A stretch of 64,000 nucleotides of DNA from Herbaspirillum sp. alder98 (GTDB lineage Bacteria > Pseudomonadota > Gammaproteobacteria > Burkholderiales > Burkholderiaceae_D): NCBI RefSeq assembly GCF_020179755.1, contig NZ_JAIUCY010000004.1:124001-188000 (forward strand). Reading direction: 5' to 3'. Below the pieces are notes generated by a model. It saw only the letters and a program-made list of their open reading frames with translations, was not told the origin of the DNA and did no database searches. A program made the position numbers and the translations under genes. Shown here piece by piece: positions 44,033 to 53,269 of this stretch. Position 1 is the stretch's first letter, and each line of letters begins with the position of its first letter.

Positions 44033-45736
44033 ATGATGTTAAGCAATCCCGCCGCCAAATACCGCGCCTTCCCTGCCATCGACCTGCCTGACCGCACCTG
44101 GCCGTCCAAGGTCATCGACACGCCGCCGATCTGGATGAGCACCGACTTGCGCGATGGCAACCAGGCCCTGATCGAGCCGATGAACGCCGAGCGCAAGCTG
44201 CGCTTTTTCGAATTGCTGCTCAAGACCGGCCTGAAGGAAATCGAAGTGGGTTTCCCGTCGGCATCGCAGACCGACTTCGATTTCGTGCGCAAGCTGATCG
44301 AAGAAAACCGCATTCCGGATGACGTCACCATCATCGTGCTGACGCAGTCGCGCGAAGAATTGATCCGGCGCACCGTCGAATCGCTGGCCGGCGCCAAGCA
44401 GGCCATCGTCCACCTGTACAACTCGGTGGCGCCGGCGTTCCGCAAGATCGTCTTCAACATGTCGCGCGACGAGATCAAGAACATCGCCGTCACCGGCACC
44501 CGCCTGGTCAAGGAACTGACCGACGCCCGCCCCGAGACGCAATGGCGCTTCGAATATTCGCCGGAGTCCTTCAGCACCACCGAACTCGACTTCTCCAAGG
44601 ATATCTGCGACGCCGTCTGTGAAACCTGGGGCGCCACACCCGAACGCAAGATCATCCTCAACCTGCCGTCGACGGTCGAATGCGCCACGCCCAACGTCTA
44701 CGCCGACCAGATCGAATGGATGTGCCGCAACCTGAAGCACCGCGCCAGCAGCATCATCTCCGTGCACCCGCACAACGACCGCGGCACCGCCGTCGCCTCG
44801 GCCGAACTGGCCGTGATGGCGGGCGCCGATCGCGTCGAAGGCTGCCTGTTCGGCAATGGCGAACGCACCGGCAACGTCGACCTGGTCACGCTGGCATTGA
44901 ACCTGTACACCCAGGGCGTCAACCCGGGCCTCGATTTCTCCGACATCGACGTCGTGCGCCAGGTGGTCGAAGAATGCAACCAGATCCCGGTGCATCCGCG
45001 TCACCCCTACGTGGGCGACCTGGTCTTCACCGCCTTCTCCGGCTCGCACCAGGACGCGATCAAGAAGGGCTTCGCCAAGCAACAGCCCGACGCCTTGTGG
45101 GAAGTACCTTACCTGCCGATCGACCCGGCCGACCTGGGCCGCAGCTATGACGCCGTCATTCGCGTCAACAGCCAGTCCGGCAAGGGCGGCATGGCCTACC
45201 TGCTGGAACAGGAATACGGCCTGGCCTTGCCGCGCCGCCTGCAGATCGAGTTCTCGCGCGCCATCCAGCGCCAGGCCGACGCCACCGGCAAGGAAATCAA
45301 CGCCAGCGACATCTATGGCGTGTTCAAGAGCGAATACCTGGAGCGCGAAACGCCCTACGTCTACCGCGCCCACCGCATGTCGGAAGACACGGCCCGCGCC
45401 GAGTCGATCAACATCGAAGTCGATATCGTGCGCGACGGCAAGCAGGTCACCGTGCGCGGCACCGGCAATGGCCCCATCGATGCCTTCGTGCATGCGCTGG
45501 GCCTCGATATCAAGCTGATGGACTTCCATGAGCACGCCATCGGCGCCGGCGCCGATGCGCGCGCGGCCAGCTATATCGAACTGCGCCTCAATGAAGCCCC
45601 TACCGGTTTCGGCGTGGGCATCGACGCCAACATCGTGACCGCTTCGTTCAAGGCCGTGCTGAGCGCCATCAACCGCCAGATCGCCATCGACCAGAGCGCC
45701 AACCAGGCCCAATCGGCGACCGAACGCGCCGCCTGA
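44033..45736 (+). CDS. leuA: 2-isopropylmalate synthase (long form)
   Basis: The 567-residue enzyme condenses acetyl-CoA with 2-oxoisovalerate, the first committed step of leucine synthesis. The HMGL-like barrel shows [15 protein letters not shown] (metal Asp about 41) and HPHNDRG. The C-terminal LeuA dimer domain ([16 protein letters not shown], then SYIELRLNE) provides leucine feedback. The frame is open far upstream; the ATG pair at 44033/44036 has GAGG 6-9 nt upstream. A stand-alone leuA preceded by a leucine leader peptide suggests both attenuation and allosteric control. Confidence 0.95.
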   Translation: MMLSNPAAKYRAFPAIDLPDRTWPSKVIDTPPIWMSTDLRDGNQALIEPMNAERKLRFFELLLKTGLKEIEVGFPSASQTDFDFVRKLIEENRIPDDVTIIVLTQSREELIRRTVESLAGAKQAIVHLYNSVAPAFRKIVFNMSRDEIKNIAVTGTRLVKELTDARPETQWRFEYSPESFSTTELDFSKDICDAVCETWGATPERKIILNLPSTVECATPNVYADQIEWMCRNLKHRASSIISVHPHNDRGTAVASAELAVMAGADRVEGCLFGNGERTGNVDLVTLALNLYTQGVNPGLDFSDIDVVRQVVEECNQIPVHPRHPYVGDLVFTAFSGSHQDAIKKGFAKQQPDALWEVPYLPIDPADLGRSYDAVIRVNSQSGKGGMAYLLEQEYGLALPRRLQIEFSRAIQRQADATGKEINASDIYGVFKSEYLERETPYVYRAHRMSEDTARAESINIEVDIVRDGKQVTVRGTGNGPIDAFVHALGLDIKLMDFHEHAIGAGADARAASYIELRLNEAPTGFGVGIDANIVTASFKAVLSAINRQIAIDQSANQAQSATERAA

Positions 45737-45774
45737 AAAAGGAATGCTGCCGGCGATCCCGGCATGTAAGCCTC

Positions 45775-45806
45775 AAAAAAATGCCGACCTACAGGTCGGC
45801 ATTTTT
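45775..45806 (+). terminator. Terminator after leuA
   Basis: The stem ATGCCGACC/GGTCGGCAT with loop TACA is flanked by six A and five T. It probably works in both directions between leuA and the convergent egtB. Confidence 0.9.
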
Positions 45807-45829
45807 CTTGGCGCGCCCAATCGAAAAAC

Positions 45830-47125
45830 CTATTCGGATCGCGCCAGCCGCACGCCCGCGCATTGCCAGCGCGCCGTCGCCGGAAAGAAATTGCGATAGC
45901 TCAAGCGGGCATGATTGAGCGGCGTAGCCATCGACGATCCGCGCAAGACATACTGGTTCACCATGAACTTGCCGTTGTATTCGCCGACCGCCCCGGGGGC
46001 CGCCGCAAACCCGGGATACGGCGCGTAACTGCTGGAAGTCCACTGCCAGGCCACGCCGAAGAATTCACGCGCAGGACCTCGCACCCTGGGTGCGGCATGC
46101 TCCCATTCGGCTTCGGTCGGCAGGCGCGCACCGGCCCAGCGGGCATAGGCGTCGGCTTCGTAATACGACAGGTGCAAGACGGCGCGCTGCGGATCCAGAC
46201 GTTGCAGGCCGTATTCGCTGAATTCATGCCAGTGGCCCTGGCCGTCGGACTGCCAGTACAGCGGGTGTTCGATTGCTTCACGGCAGCGCCAGTCCCAGCC
46301 CTCCGACAGCCACAGCGCCACATCCCGATAACCGCCCGCTTCGACGAAGGCCAGGTACTCGCCATTGCTGACCAATCGCGATGCACACGAATACGCTTCG
46401 ACGAACTGCCGATGGCGCGGCAATTCGTTATCGAAACAGAAGCCGTCACCGGCATGACCGATCTCGACCACGCCGGCGTCGAACCGATGCCACGCCAGCG
46501 GCAACGCGCCCGACTCGCCATTCAGGTTGTCGGGCAGCGGTTGATAGGCCGGCTTGAGGGGATTGACGAACAGCAGGTGCAGGATATCAGTCAGCATCAG
46601 CTCCTGATGCTGTTGCTCGTGCTGCAGGCCCAGTTCCAGCAATTGCAGGAATTCGCTTGAAGGCGCCGCACCCATGGCCTCGATCAGCCGCAGCATGCGC
46701 TGATCCACATCGGCGCGGTAGGCCTGAACCTCGTCCAGCGAAGGCCGTGTCAGCAAACCCCGTTGCGGGCGCGGAAACCGCTCGCCGACGCCTTCGTAGT
46801 ACGAATTGAACAGCACCCTGAACTGGGGATGGAAGGCGCAGAAGCCGCGCTCGAAACGCTCCAGCAGGAAGGTTTCGAAGAACCAGGTGGTGTGCGCCAG
46901 GTGCCACTTGACGGGACTGGCATCGGGCATCGACTGCGCGCAGCAATCCTCGGCCGACAGCGGTTCGGCGATCACCTGCGACTGCCGCCGCACGCGCCGG
47001 TAGCGGTCACTCGACTGATCGCGCGGACGGTGATCGTGCTCATGGTTGAGCTCATGCATGGCGGCGTCGATGACCGCATCGATGGTGGCGTCCAGCGCCT
47101 GTTCCTTGAAGATGACTTGAGGCAT
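45830..47125 (-). CDS. egtB: Ergothioneine biosynthesis sulfoxide synthase EgtB
   Basis: The 431-residue iron enzyme joins hercynine with a thiol donor and oxygen. It has a DinB-like N-terminal domain with iron-ligand histidines (HLAHTTWFFE near 75 and HEQQHQELMLTD near 169) and a C-terminal FGE-sulfatase domain (LPTEAEWEHAA, GVAWQWTSSSY, YVLRGSSMATP). It follows egtD by 15 bp on the same strand. EgtA, EgtC and EgtE are not nearby. Confidence 0.94.
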   Translation of the reverse strand: MPQVIFKEQALDATIDAVIDAAMHELNHEHDHRPRDQSSDRYRRVRRQSQVIAEPLSAEDCCAQSMPDASPVKWHLAHTTWFFETFLLERFERGFCAFHPQFRVLFNSYYEGVGERFPRPQRGLLTRPSLDEVQAYRADVDQRMLRLIEAMGAAPSSEFLQLLELGLQHEQQHQELMLTDILHLLFVNPLKPAYQPLPDNLNGESGALPLAWHRFDAGVVEIGHAGDGFCFDNELPRHRQFVEAYSCASRLVSNGEYLAFVEAGGYRDVALWLSEGWDWRCREAIEHPLYWQSDGQGHWHEFSEYGLQRLDPQRAVLHLSYYEADAYARWAGARLPTEAEWEHAAPRVRGPAREFFGVAWQWTSSSYAPYPGFAAAPGAVGEYNGKFMVNQYVLRGSSMATPLNHARLSYRNFFPATARWQCAGVRLARSE

Positions 47126-47140
47126 ATCAGGGCCGTTCGC

Positions 47141-48115
47141 TCAACGTGCTCGTGCGTGACAGACCGCAAACCAGCGCTGCGGATCGAACCACATGCGGCA
47201 GTCGCCGAAGCCGGCGCGTTGCAGCAGATCGACGATGCCGTCCGGCGTGAACTTATGGCTGTTCTCGGTATGGATGCGTTCGCCCTGGCCGAAGGTGCGG
47301 CGTCCGCCCTCCCAGCGCACGATCACGTCGCGGCGCGCTTCCAGATGCATCTCGACCCGCTGCTGCGCGGCATTGTAGAACCCCAGGTGCTGCCAGTGGC
47401 GGGCATTGAAATCGGCCCCCAGCAAGCGGTTCACATGATTGAGCAGGTTCAGGTTGAAGGCCGCCGTCACGCCCAGGGCATCGTCATAGGCGGCATCGAG
47501 CACCGCTGCCGGCTTGACCAGGTCGATACCCAGCAACACCCCACCGGCCTCACCCAGTTGCAGCGCCTGGCGCAGGCGGCGCAGGAATTGCAGTGCCTGG
47601 TCGGGATCGAAATTACCCAGCGACGAGCCGGGGTAAAAGAACAGCCGGCGTTCCCGCGAAACCGTGGCCGGTAAATTGAGCGAACTCGAAAAATCCTGGG
47701 CAATGGCGTCGATGGCAATCCCGGGAAACTTCTGCCGCAGGCTGGCCACCGCTTCGTGCAGGAAATCGGCCGAAATATCGACCGGCACGTATTGCCGCGG
47801 TTGCAACAACGGAAACAGCCGCGCCGCCTTGGCGCAATTGCCCGCCCCCAGGTCGATCAGCGTGACGCCCTGGCCGACGGTGGCGGCAATGCTGGACGCA
47901 TGGGCCTCGAAAATACTGGCCTCGGTACGCGTCGGATAATATTCGGGCAGTTCACAGATCGCCTCGAACAGCTTGCTGCCAAGCGCATCGTAGAGATATT
48001 TGGGAGAGACCACCGCCTGCGGTGCCAGCAGGCCGGCTTCGAGTTCAGCGCGGATGGTCGGTTCGGGCGCTGCCTGCGACAGTGGCGGCAGCGCGTGAGC
48101 GAGTTGAGGGGCCAA
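47141..48115 (-). CDS. egtD: L-histidine N-alpha-methyltransferase EgtD
   Basis: The 324-residue SAM-dependent enzyme trimethylates histidine to hercynine. Family motifs are seen: SPKYLYDALGSKLFEAICEL, YYPTRTE, the SAM site LIDLGAGNCAKA, FFYPGSSLGNF, and C-terminal RIHTENSHKF. The TTG start is well supported by AAGGAG 7 nt upstream. It is the first gene of the egtDB pair and is divergent from the ABC exporter gene. Confidence 0.94.
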   Translation of the reverse strand: MAPQLAHALPPLSQAAPEPTIRAELEAGLLAPQAVVSPKYLYDALGSKLFEAICELPEYYPTRTEASIFEAHASSIAATVGQGVTLIDLGAGNCAKAARLFPLLQPRQYVPVDISADFLHEAVASLRQKFPGIAIDAIAQDFSSSLNLPATVSRERRLFFYPGSSLGNFDPDQALQFLRRLRQALQLGEAGGVLLGIDLVKPAAVLDAAYDDALGVTAAFNLNLLNHVNRLLGADFNARHWQHLGFYNAAQQRVEMHLEARRDVIVRWEGGRRTFGQGERIHTENSHKFTPDGIVDLLQRAGFGDCRMWFDPQRWFAVCHARAR

Positions 48116-48210
48116 GCGGGTCTCCTTGCCTTGATTGCAACCTGAGCGTTGTCGAATTGACAGCTATTGCAGAGCGGGTGCCGGACTGCGCTACACTCTG
48201 CGCCAACCCG

Positions 48211-48233
48211 GTTGCGCGTAGCATATACGCAAC
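48211..48233. promoter_or_regulatory. Near-palindrome in the egtD/ABC intergenic region
   Basis: GTTGCG (48211-48216) and CGCAAC (48228-48233) are inverted around an AT-rich centre. GCATATAC is directly repeated at 48221 and 48236. Position in a 229-bp divergent region suggests an operator. No regulator is known for it. Confidence 0.35.
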
Positions 48234-48344
48234 TTGCATATACTTATCCTGTTATCGACTTTGGCGCACCGCGGTGGTTCAACGCGACGCCGGGTTTTTT
48301 AGGTCCAGCTCATCCTTGAGCCGACTCCATCCGCCCCAGACAAC

Positions 48345-50174
48345 ATGTCCTCCACGCCAAGCTCATCCACCGCCAGCCCAAGCCCGTCCCCATCCTCCCC
48401 GGCCCGCCAGAGCACTCTGGCCGCATTGCGCGGCCTGTGGCCGTTCCTGCTCCCTTACGGCCGCCAGTTCGCGCTGGCCGCGCTGGCCTTGCTGGTGGCC
48501 GCCGGCGCCACGCTGGCCGTGCCGTATGCCTTCAAGCAGATGATCGACCTCGGCTTTGGCGCCGCCGGCAGCGGCAACGCTGGCAGCAGCAGCCATATCA
48601 ACCTGTATTTCCTGGCCCTGTTCGGCGTGGCCTGCGTGCTAGGCGTGGCCACCGCGCTGCGCTTCTACATGGTGTCGTGGCTGGGCGAACGGGTCACCGC
48701 CGATTTGCGCCGCGCCGTCTATGCGCACGTGGTCACGCAAAGCCCGGCCTTCTTCGAGACCACCCGCACCGGCGAAGTGCTGTCGCGCCTGACCACCGAC
48801 ACCACCCTGATCCAGACCCTGGTCGGCACCAGCATCTCGATGGCCTTGCGCAATGCCTTGCTGTTCCTGGGCGCGCTGTGCATGCTGTTCGTCACCAGCG
48901 TCAAGCTGACCTCGATCATCATCGTGCTGCTGGCGGCAGTGGTGTTGCCCATCGTGGTCTATGGCCGTCGCGTGCGTCGCCTGTCGCGCGACTCGCAGGA
49001 CCGGGTGGCCGACGCCTCGGCCATGGCCGGCGAGATCCTCAATGCCATGCCCACCGTACAAGCCTTCACTCACGAAGAGATCGAGGCACAGCGCTTCGGC
49101 AGTTCGGTCGAACGCGCCTTCGAGACCGCCATGCAACGCATCCGCGCGCGCTCGGTGCTGACGGTGGTGGCGATCCTGCTGGTGTTCGGTTCCATCGTGT
49201 TCGTGCTGTGGCTGGGCGCGCATGCGGTCATGCAGGGCAGCATGAGCGGTGGCGAGCTGGGGCAGTTCATCCTCTACGCATCGCTGGCGGCGGGTTCGCT
49301 GGGTGCCTTGTCGGAAGTGATGGGTGACACCCAGCGCGCCGCCGGCGCCGCCGAGCGCCTGCTGGAGTTACTGTCGGCGCAGTCGCCGGTGCAATCGGTG
49401 CTGCTGCCCGAAACCCTGCCGCCGCGCACGGCCAATGGCGCCGCGCTCGACATCGATGGGGCCAGCTTTCATTACCCGTCGCGCATCGGCAGCAACTCGC
49501 TCACCGATTTCTCGTTGCAGGTACGCCCCGGCGAGACCGTGGCGGTGGTCGGCCCCTCGGGCGCCGGCAAGACCACATTGTTCCAGTTGCTGTTGCGCTT
49601 CTACGATCCGCAGCACGGCGCCATCCGGCTCGATGGCGTGGATATCCGTTACCTGACGCTACAAGACTTGCGCCATGCCATCGGCATCGTGCCGCAGGAC
49701 ACCGTGATCTTCTCGGCCAACGCCATGGAAAACATCCGCTTCGGGCGCCCTGACGCCAGCGACGCCGACGTGATCGCAGCGGCGCGCATGGCGGCCGCCC
49801 ATGAATTCATCGAGCGCCTGCCGGGAAGCTACGACTGCTTCCTCGGCGAGCGTGGAGTGCGCCTGTCGGGCGGCCAGCGACAACGCATCTCGATTGCCCG
49901 GGCACTGCTCAAGAATCCGCCCCTGTTGCTGCTGGACGAAGCCACCAGCGCGCTCGACGCCGAGTCCGAGCGATTGGTGCAGGCGGCGCTGGAAGCGGCC
50001 ATGGTGGGACGCACCACGCTGGTCATCGCGCACCGCCTGGCAACCGTGCAACGGGCCGATCGCATCATCGTGCTGGAGCATGGCCAGATCGTCGAGAGCG
50101 GCACCCATGCCGAGCTGGTGGCGCGCGACGGGCTGTATGCCAGCCTGGCGGCGCTGCAATTCAATGTCCCCTGA
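48345..50174 (+). CDS. ABC exporter, fused permease-ATPase (MsbA/multidrug type)
   Basis: The 609-residue half-transporter has a Ser/Pro-rich N-terminus (residues 1-22), six membrane segments (about 35-320), and an ATPase domain with Walker A GPSGAGKT from 403, signature LSGGQ at 507 and Walker B LLLLDEATSALD. It should work as a homodimer exporting lipids or drugs. The spacing from the previous gene and lack of partners suggest a monocistronic unit. Substrate cannot be assigned. Confidence 0.9.
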   Translation: MSSTPSSSTASPSPSPSSPARQSTLAALRGLWPFLLPYGRQFALAALALLVAAGATLAVPYAFKQMIDLGFGAAGSGNAGSSSHINLYFLALFGVACVLGVATALRFYMVSWLGERVTADLRRAVYAHVVTQSPAFFETTRTGEVLSRLTTDTTLIQTLVGTSISMALRNALLFLGALCMLFVTSVKLTSIIIVLLAAVVLPIVVYGRRVRRLSRDSQDRVADASAMAGEILNAMPTVQAFTHEEIEAQRFGSSVERAFETAMQRIRARSVLTVVAILLVFGSIVFVLWLGAHAVMQGSMSGGELGQFILYASLAAGSLGALSEVMGDTQRAAGAAERLLELLSAQSPVQSVLLPETLPPRTANGAALDIDGASFHYPSRIGSNSLTDFSLQVRPGETVAVVGPSGAGKTTLFQLLLRFYDPQHGAIRLDGVDIRYLTLQDLRHAIGIVPQDTVIFSANAMENIRFGRPDASDADVIAAARMAAAHEFIERLPGSYDCFLGERGVRLSGGQRQRISIARALLKNPPLLLLDEATSALDAESERLVQAALEAAMVGRTTLVIAHRLATVQRADRIIVLEHGQIVESGTHAELVARDGLYASLAALQFNVP

Positions 50175-50250
50175 ACGATTGAGCGCAAGACTCGCTCGGC
50201 TTCGATGAGCGGGTGCGCCTGCGCTATTCAATCGATGCCCGGCGTTTCGG

Positions 50251-51321
50251 TTATTGATATGACATGGCAATCGTCACCCGACTGTGAGCTGTGCCGGCGG
50301 TCACATCCTGCTCGCTCTGGATGTAGCGCGCCTCGAATCTCTGCACGTGCGTTGGATAGCTCTCGCTGGCATCAAACAGCTTGAACTGGTTGATGGTGCC
50401 TGGTGAAGTCGAATCCGGCCCCAGCCCGACGGGCTGCCCATCGCGCAGTATCTGCACTTTGATACCCGCCGCCGTGGAATCGTTTGTCAGCGACAGCTGG
50501 TCACTGGTATTGCCCACACTGACAGGATCGCTCATGGTCATGTAGACCTTGCTCGCCACGCCTTCGCAGAAGACGCTCATATCAAACGAAGTGGCGCGCG
50601 AAGTGCTTCCCACCCGATTGAATGTGCTTAGCCGATGCTCACCGAGTCGGACCGCAGACGGGACGGATATCTGGCAGGTCTGGGCGAGGATCGTCGTTCT
50701 GTTTGACGATCTCAGCGTAGCAATCGTGAACGGCCTGCGATCTCCGCTGAAGGCGGTCACCTTTACCAGAAATTTCTCTCCCGCAGAGAAGACGGTACCG
50801 GCCCTGATCGGGTGTCCTGTCTTTACCAGGACCAGTTGACTAAAATTCTCCCTGGCGATGTGCGTGGCAAACCCCCAGTAGATTCCCTCCGATGGAGCGT
50901 GGAAAATATTGGAATCGGTCAGGATCACGCCATCACCGCCGCGCTTCAACAGGCGATATGCCACTCCGTTACGAATACCGTTGGTCAATAGATAACCATA
51001 GCTTCGATCAACATCGGCATCGCTGGCGCCACTTCCGGTGCTGACGACGCTGCTGCCGCCATCGCAAAGCATGCTCTGCCCCGTTCGCCTGATCATGGAG
51101 ATCGGCGCGCGCGCTATCACGCCGCCGACCTGCACGTTCCTGGGCACGACGATCTGGGCTGGAAACACATAATCAATATGCACTGCCTGTTCTTTTCCAT
51201 CCGGGGAATTGACCACCCTGCATGCGCCAACAGCAACTTCGGCCACGCCAGAGGCCAGAACGAAAACAAATCCAGCGAGCAGTAATCTTTTATTTCCAGG
51301 TCGATCCAGGAATGATTTCAT
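50251..51321 (-). CDS. Orphan fimbrial adhesin-like protein (two-domain, pilin C-terminus)
   Basis: The 356-residue secreted protein has a signal peptide (to about VAVGA before Cys). The C-terminal 150 residues look like a type 1 pilin domain: QTCQISVPSAVRLG opening, a second Cys in MSVFCEG, and the pilus-type end VTIAMSYQ with the penultimate Tyr. The N-terminal domain carries two Cys and would be the lectin or adhesin part, as in FimH-type tip proteins. No chaperone, usher or major pilin lies nearby, so assembly would need a remote system. The ATG at 51321 has GGAG 5 nt upstream. Confidence 0.7.
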   Translation of the reverse strand: MKSFLDRPGNKRLLLAGFVFVLASGVAEVAVGACRVVNSPDGKEQAVHIDYVFPAQIVVPRNVQVGGVIARAPISMIRRTGQSMLCDGGSSVVSTGSGASDADVDRSYGYLLTNGIRNGVAYRLLKRGGDGVILTDSNIFHAPSEGIYWGFATHIARENFSQLVLVKTGHPIRAGTVFSAGEKFLVKVTAFSGDRRPFTIATLRSSNRTTILAQTCQISVPSAVRLGEHRLSTFNRVGSTSRATSFDMSVFCEGVASKVYMTMSDPVSVGNTSDQLSLTNDSTAAGIKVQILRDGQPVGLGPDSTSPGTINQFKLFDASESYPTHVQRFEARYIQSEQDVTAGTAHSRVTIAMSYQ

Positions 51322-51569
51322 CACTTCTCCACTATGTCTAAAGTTGTCATTATTAAAACTTTACCTGACGACAACCACAGGAAAAATCTTGAATGCGAAA
51401 TCGATAGACGGCAAGCAAGGATGAGCCTGGAATGAGCGTTTTATCGTTTGTGGCTCCACCAAAAAATCAAGACAGGGTCACATCAAGACCTTTCCTATTC
51501 TCATGTCGACCGCGTGTTCTTAATATTCAGTCTCGTTTTTTGAATTAATTTTTTATATGGATCAACATA
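51322..51569. other. AT-rich divergent region between adhesin and GG-peptide genes
   Basis: These 248 bp are clearly more AT-rich than the window average, especially 51520-51570. No gene is supported. The promoter of the peptide gene is expected here; TTGAAT near 51538 is a possible -35, but no firm -10 can be assigned. Confidence 0.35.
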
Positions 51570-51758
51570 ATGAAACAAGTTGAACGTTCCCATTTAGACA
51601 ACATCAGCGGCGGCTGCAAACACAGGCGTCCCTACTACCATTTTGTTCAGCGCCCCCCCGTTTCACCCCCACCGCCACCCGAGCCGGGAACCGGGACGCC
51701 GTATCGAGCCGGCGCTAACAACAATAGCAACCTGGACATCCATATCTACGGGCAATAA
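51570..51758 (+). CDS. Double-glycine leader peptide precursor (candidate microcin or peptide signal)
   Basis: The 62-residue product begins MKQVERSHLDNISGG, a textbook double-glycine leader (hydrophobic Leu, Ile spaced before GG). Cleavage after GG would release a 47-residue peptide starting with Cys. The core is basic at its N-terminus (KHRRPYYHFVQR), has ten prolines including five in a row, then a Gly/Asn-rich segment and an end DIHIYGQ. Only one Cys is present, so no intramolecular disulfide. Its own terminator follows, and an exporter with a C39 leader peptidase is encoded 314 bp downstream. No Shine-Dalgarno of standard form is seen. Confidence 0.75.
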   Translation: MKQVERSHLDNISGGCKHRRPYYHFVQRPPVSPPPPPEPGTGTPYRAGANNNSNLDIHIYGQ

Positions 51759-51797
51759 GCGAAACGCAACTTCGCTGCCGACACTGACTGAAGGATG

Positions 51798-51831
51798 AAA
51801 ACCAGGGCAGAAAAAACACTGCCCTGGTTTT
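51798..51831 (+). terminator. Terminator after the GG-peptide gene
   Basis: AAAACCAGGGCAG and its exact complement (13 bp) enclose an 8-nt loop and end in TTTT. The peptide gene is thus transcribed separately from the exporter genes that begin at 52072. Confidence 0.9.
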
Positions 51832-52071
51832 CCGCATGGAGACATCTTTTCGATTAAGAAACTCGCGACGCTGCCAGCAGATGATTGCTTCACTCACACA
51901 GTCCCGGTGTCGCACTGGATTATTCATCCGGAAAGCAACGTGCCATTTTTAAAATACAAATGACAACAACAGGCATCACCTGACGCCGAAAGGGGAACCC
52001 CACCGCACTATTCGTCGAAACGGGATCGGCGGGCTCGGCAGGCGTCGGCGCGGCGCAATAACTTCACAAGT

Positions 52072-53268
52072 ATGAACACCAATAATTTCCCCGAATTCAA
52101 GGACATATCGATACGCAAGCTTGCCTACGCCGCGTCGCTGGCGGTGATCTTCTTCATTGCCTTCGCGTTCCTGCGCGAAATCGAACTCAAGAAAGACGTT
52201 CCGGCTGTCGTGGTCTCGCAAGGCGAGGTCAAGATCAGGGGCGTGAAAGGCCTGGTGGTCGATGTCCAGGCAACGCCCGACATGCCGGTGCAGGTCGGGC
52301 AGAACCTGTTCCGGCTCAAACGCGACCTGTCGCTGGCGGAAAACGGAATGACGCGGGAGCGCTACGCCGAACATCACAAAGATGGTCGAGTGCGCATGAT
52401 CGGCGAACAGGCTGCGCTGAAAGAACGCGATCTGCGCGCGCGCATCGATGCCCTGAGAGCCAACCTGGACAATCGCCAGCAGGAACTGCAGTTCCTCGGC
52501 CAGGAAATGGGCGAGATACGTCGCCAGATCGACGATGGGCAGAAAACTGCACTGCGTTTGCAGGCGCTGTCCGAGTACGTGATCATCGACCGTATCGAGC
52601 AAGCGCGATCGGAAGTGGCGCAACGAAAGATCGTTCTCACGCAGCGACTTGCCCGGCAACGTGAACTGCGCTCCGACATGAACCTCATGCGCGCCAACCA
52701 GAAAGAAGCCCAGGCCGCACTGGATACGGTAAGCATTCAGGTGCAACGCGATGTGCAGGATGCGCGCATGGACTATGAACGAAATCGCTCCAACGTCGTC
52801 ATCTCGGCGCCGGTGGCCGGCGTCGTATCGTTTTCCCAGGTCGCCGCCGGCACCATGTTGCGCGAAGACGAAGTTGCCATGGTGATCGCCACCGGCGCCG
52901 AGCACGGCTTGAAGGTCGCGTTGCACATTCCGTCCAGGCAGCGTGGTTTCATCAAGGAGGGGCAACGCGTACGCTTGAAATTCGATGCCTTCCCCTATGC
53001 CATCTTCGGCACGCACGAAGCCCGCATCGATGCCATATCGCGCGACACCATCGTGGCCGCACAAAGCGCTTCTTCCCTGTCTTCCCCGCCCACCAACGGT
53101 GATAGCGACTACGTGGCATATGCCCGCCTCACCAGTCCCGAGTTCACGGCGCGCGGCGAGCGCCATCACCTGTTGCCCGGCATGCGCGCCACCGCCAGCG
53201 TGGCGATCGAAAAACGCAGCATTGCCGAATGGGTGCTGGCCCCGGTATTCGAGGCATTCAGGGGCTGA
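52072..53268 (+). CDS. HlyD-family membrane fusion protein (CvaA-like)
   Basis: The 398-residue periplasmic adaptor has one N-terminal membrane segment (about 16-36), a biotinyl-lipoyl-like half, a long coiled-coil hairpin (about 115-235, rich in Glu, Gln and Arg), a second lipoyl half (VVISAPVAGVVSFSQVAAG) and a beta-barrel part. It links the ABC transporter in the inner membrane to the TolC-like channel. The size is close to that of CvaA of the microcin V system. The stop is 1 nt before the ATG of the transporter gene. The start has only a weak ribosome-binding site. Confidence 0.88.
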   Translation: MNTNNFPEFKDISIRKLAYAASLAVIFFIAFAFLREIELKKDVPAVVVSQGEVKIRGVKGLVVDVQATPDMPVQVGQNLFRLKRDLSLAENGMTRERYAEHHKDGRVRMIGEQAALKERDLRARIDALRANLDNRQQELQFLGQEMGEIRRQIDDGQKTALRLQALSEYVIIDRIEQARSEVAQRKIVLTQRLARQRELRSDMNLMRANQKEAQAALDTVSIQVQRDVQDARMDYERNRSNVVISAPVAGVVSFSQVAAGTMLREDEVAMVIATGAEHGLKVALHIPSRQRGFIKEGQRVRLKFDAFPYAIFGTHEARIDAISRDTIVAAQSASSLSSPPTNGDSDYVAYARLTSPEFTARGERHHLLPGMRATASVAIEKRSIAEWVLAPVFEAFRG

Positions 53269-53269
53269 G

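Noticed and set aside
51836-51952. 38-codon basic ORF between peptide gene and exporter, considered as immunity protein
   Set aside because: No Shine-Dalgarno, begins within five bases of the terminator, no membrane segment; most likely chance.
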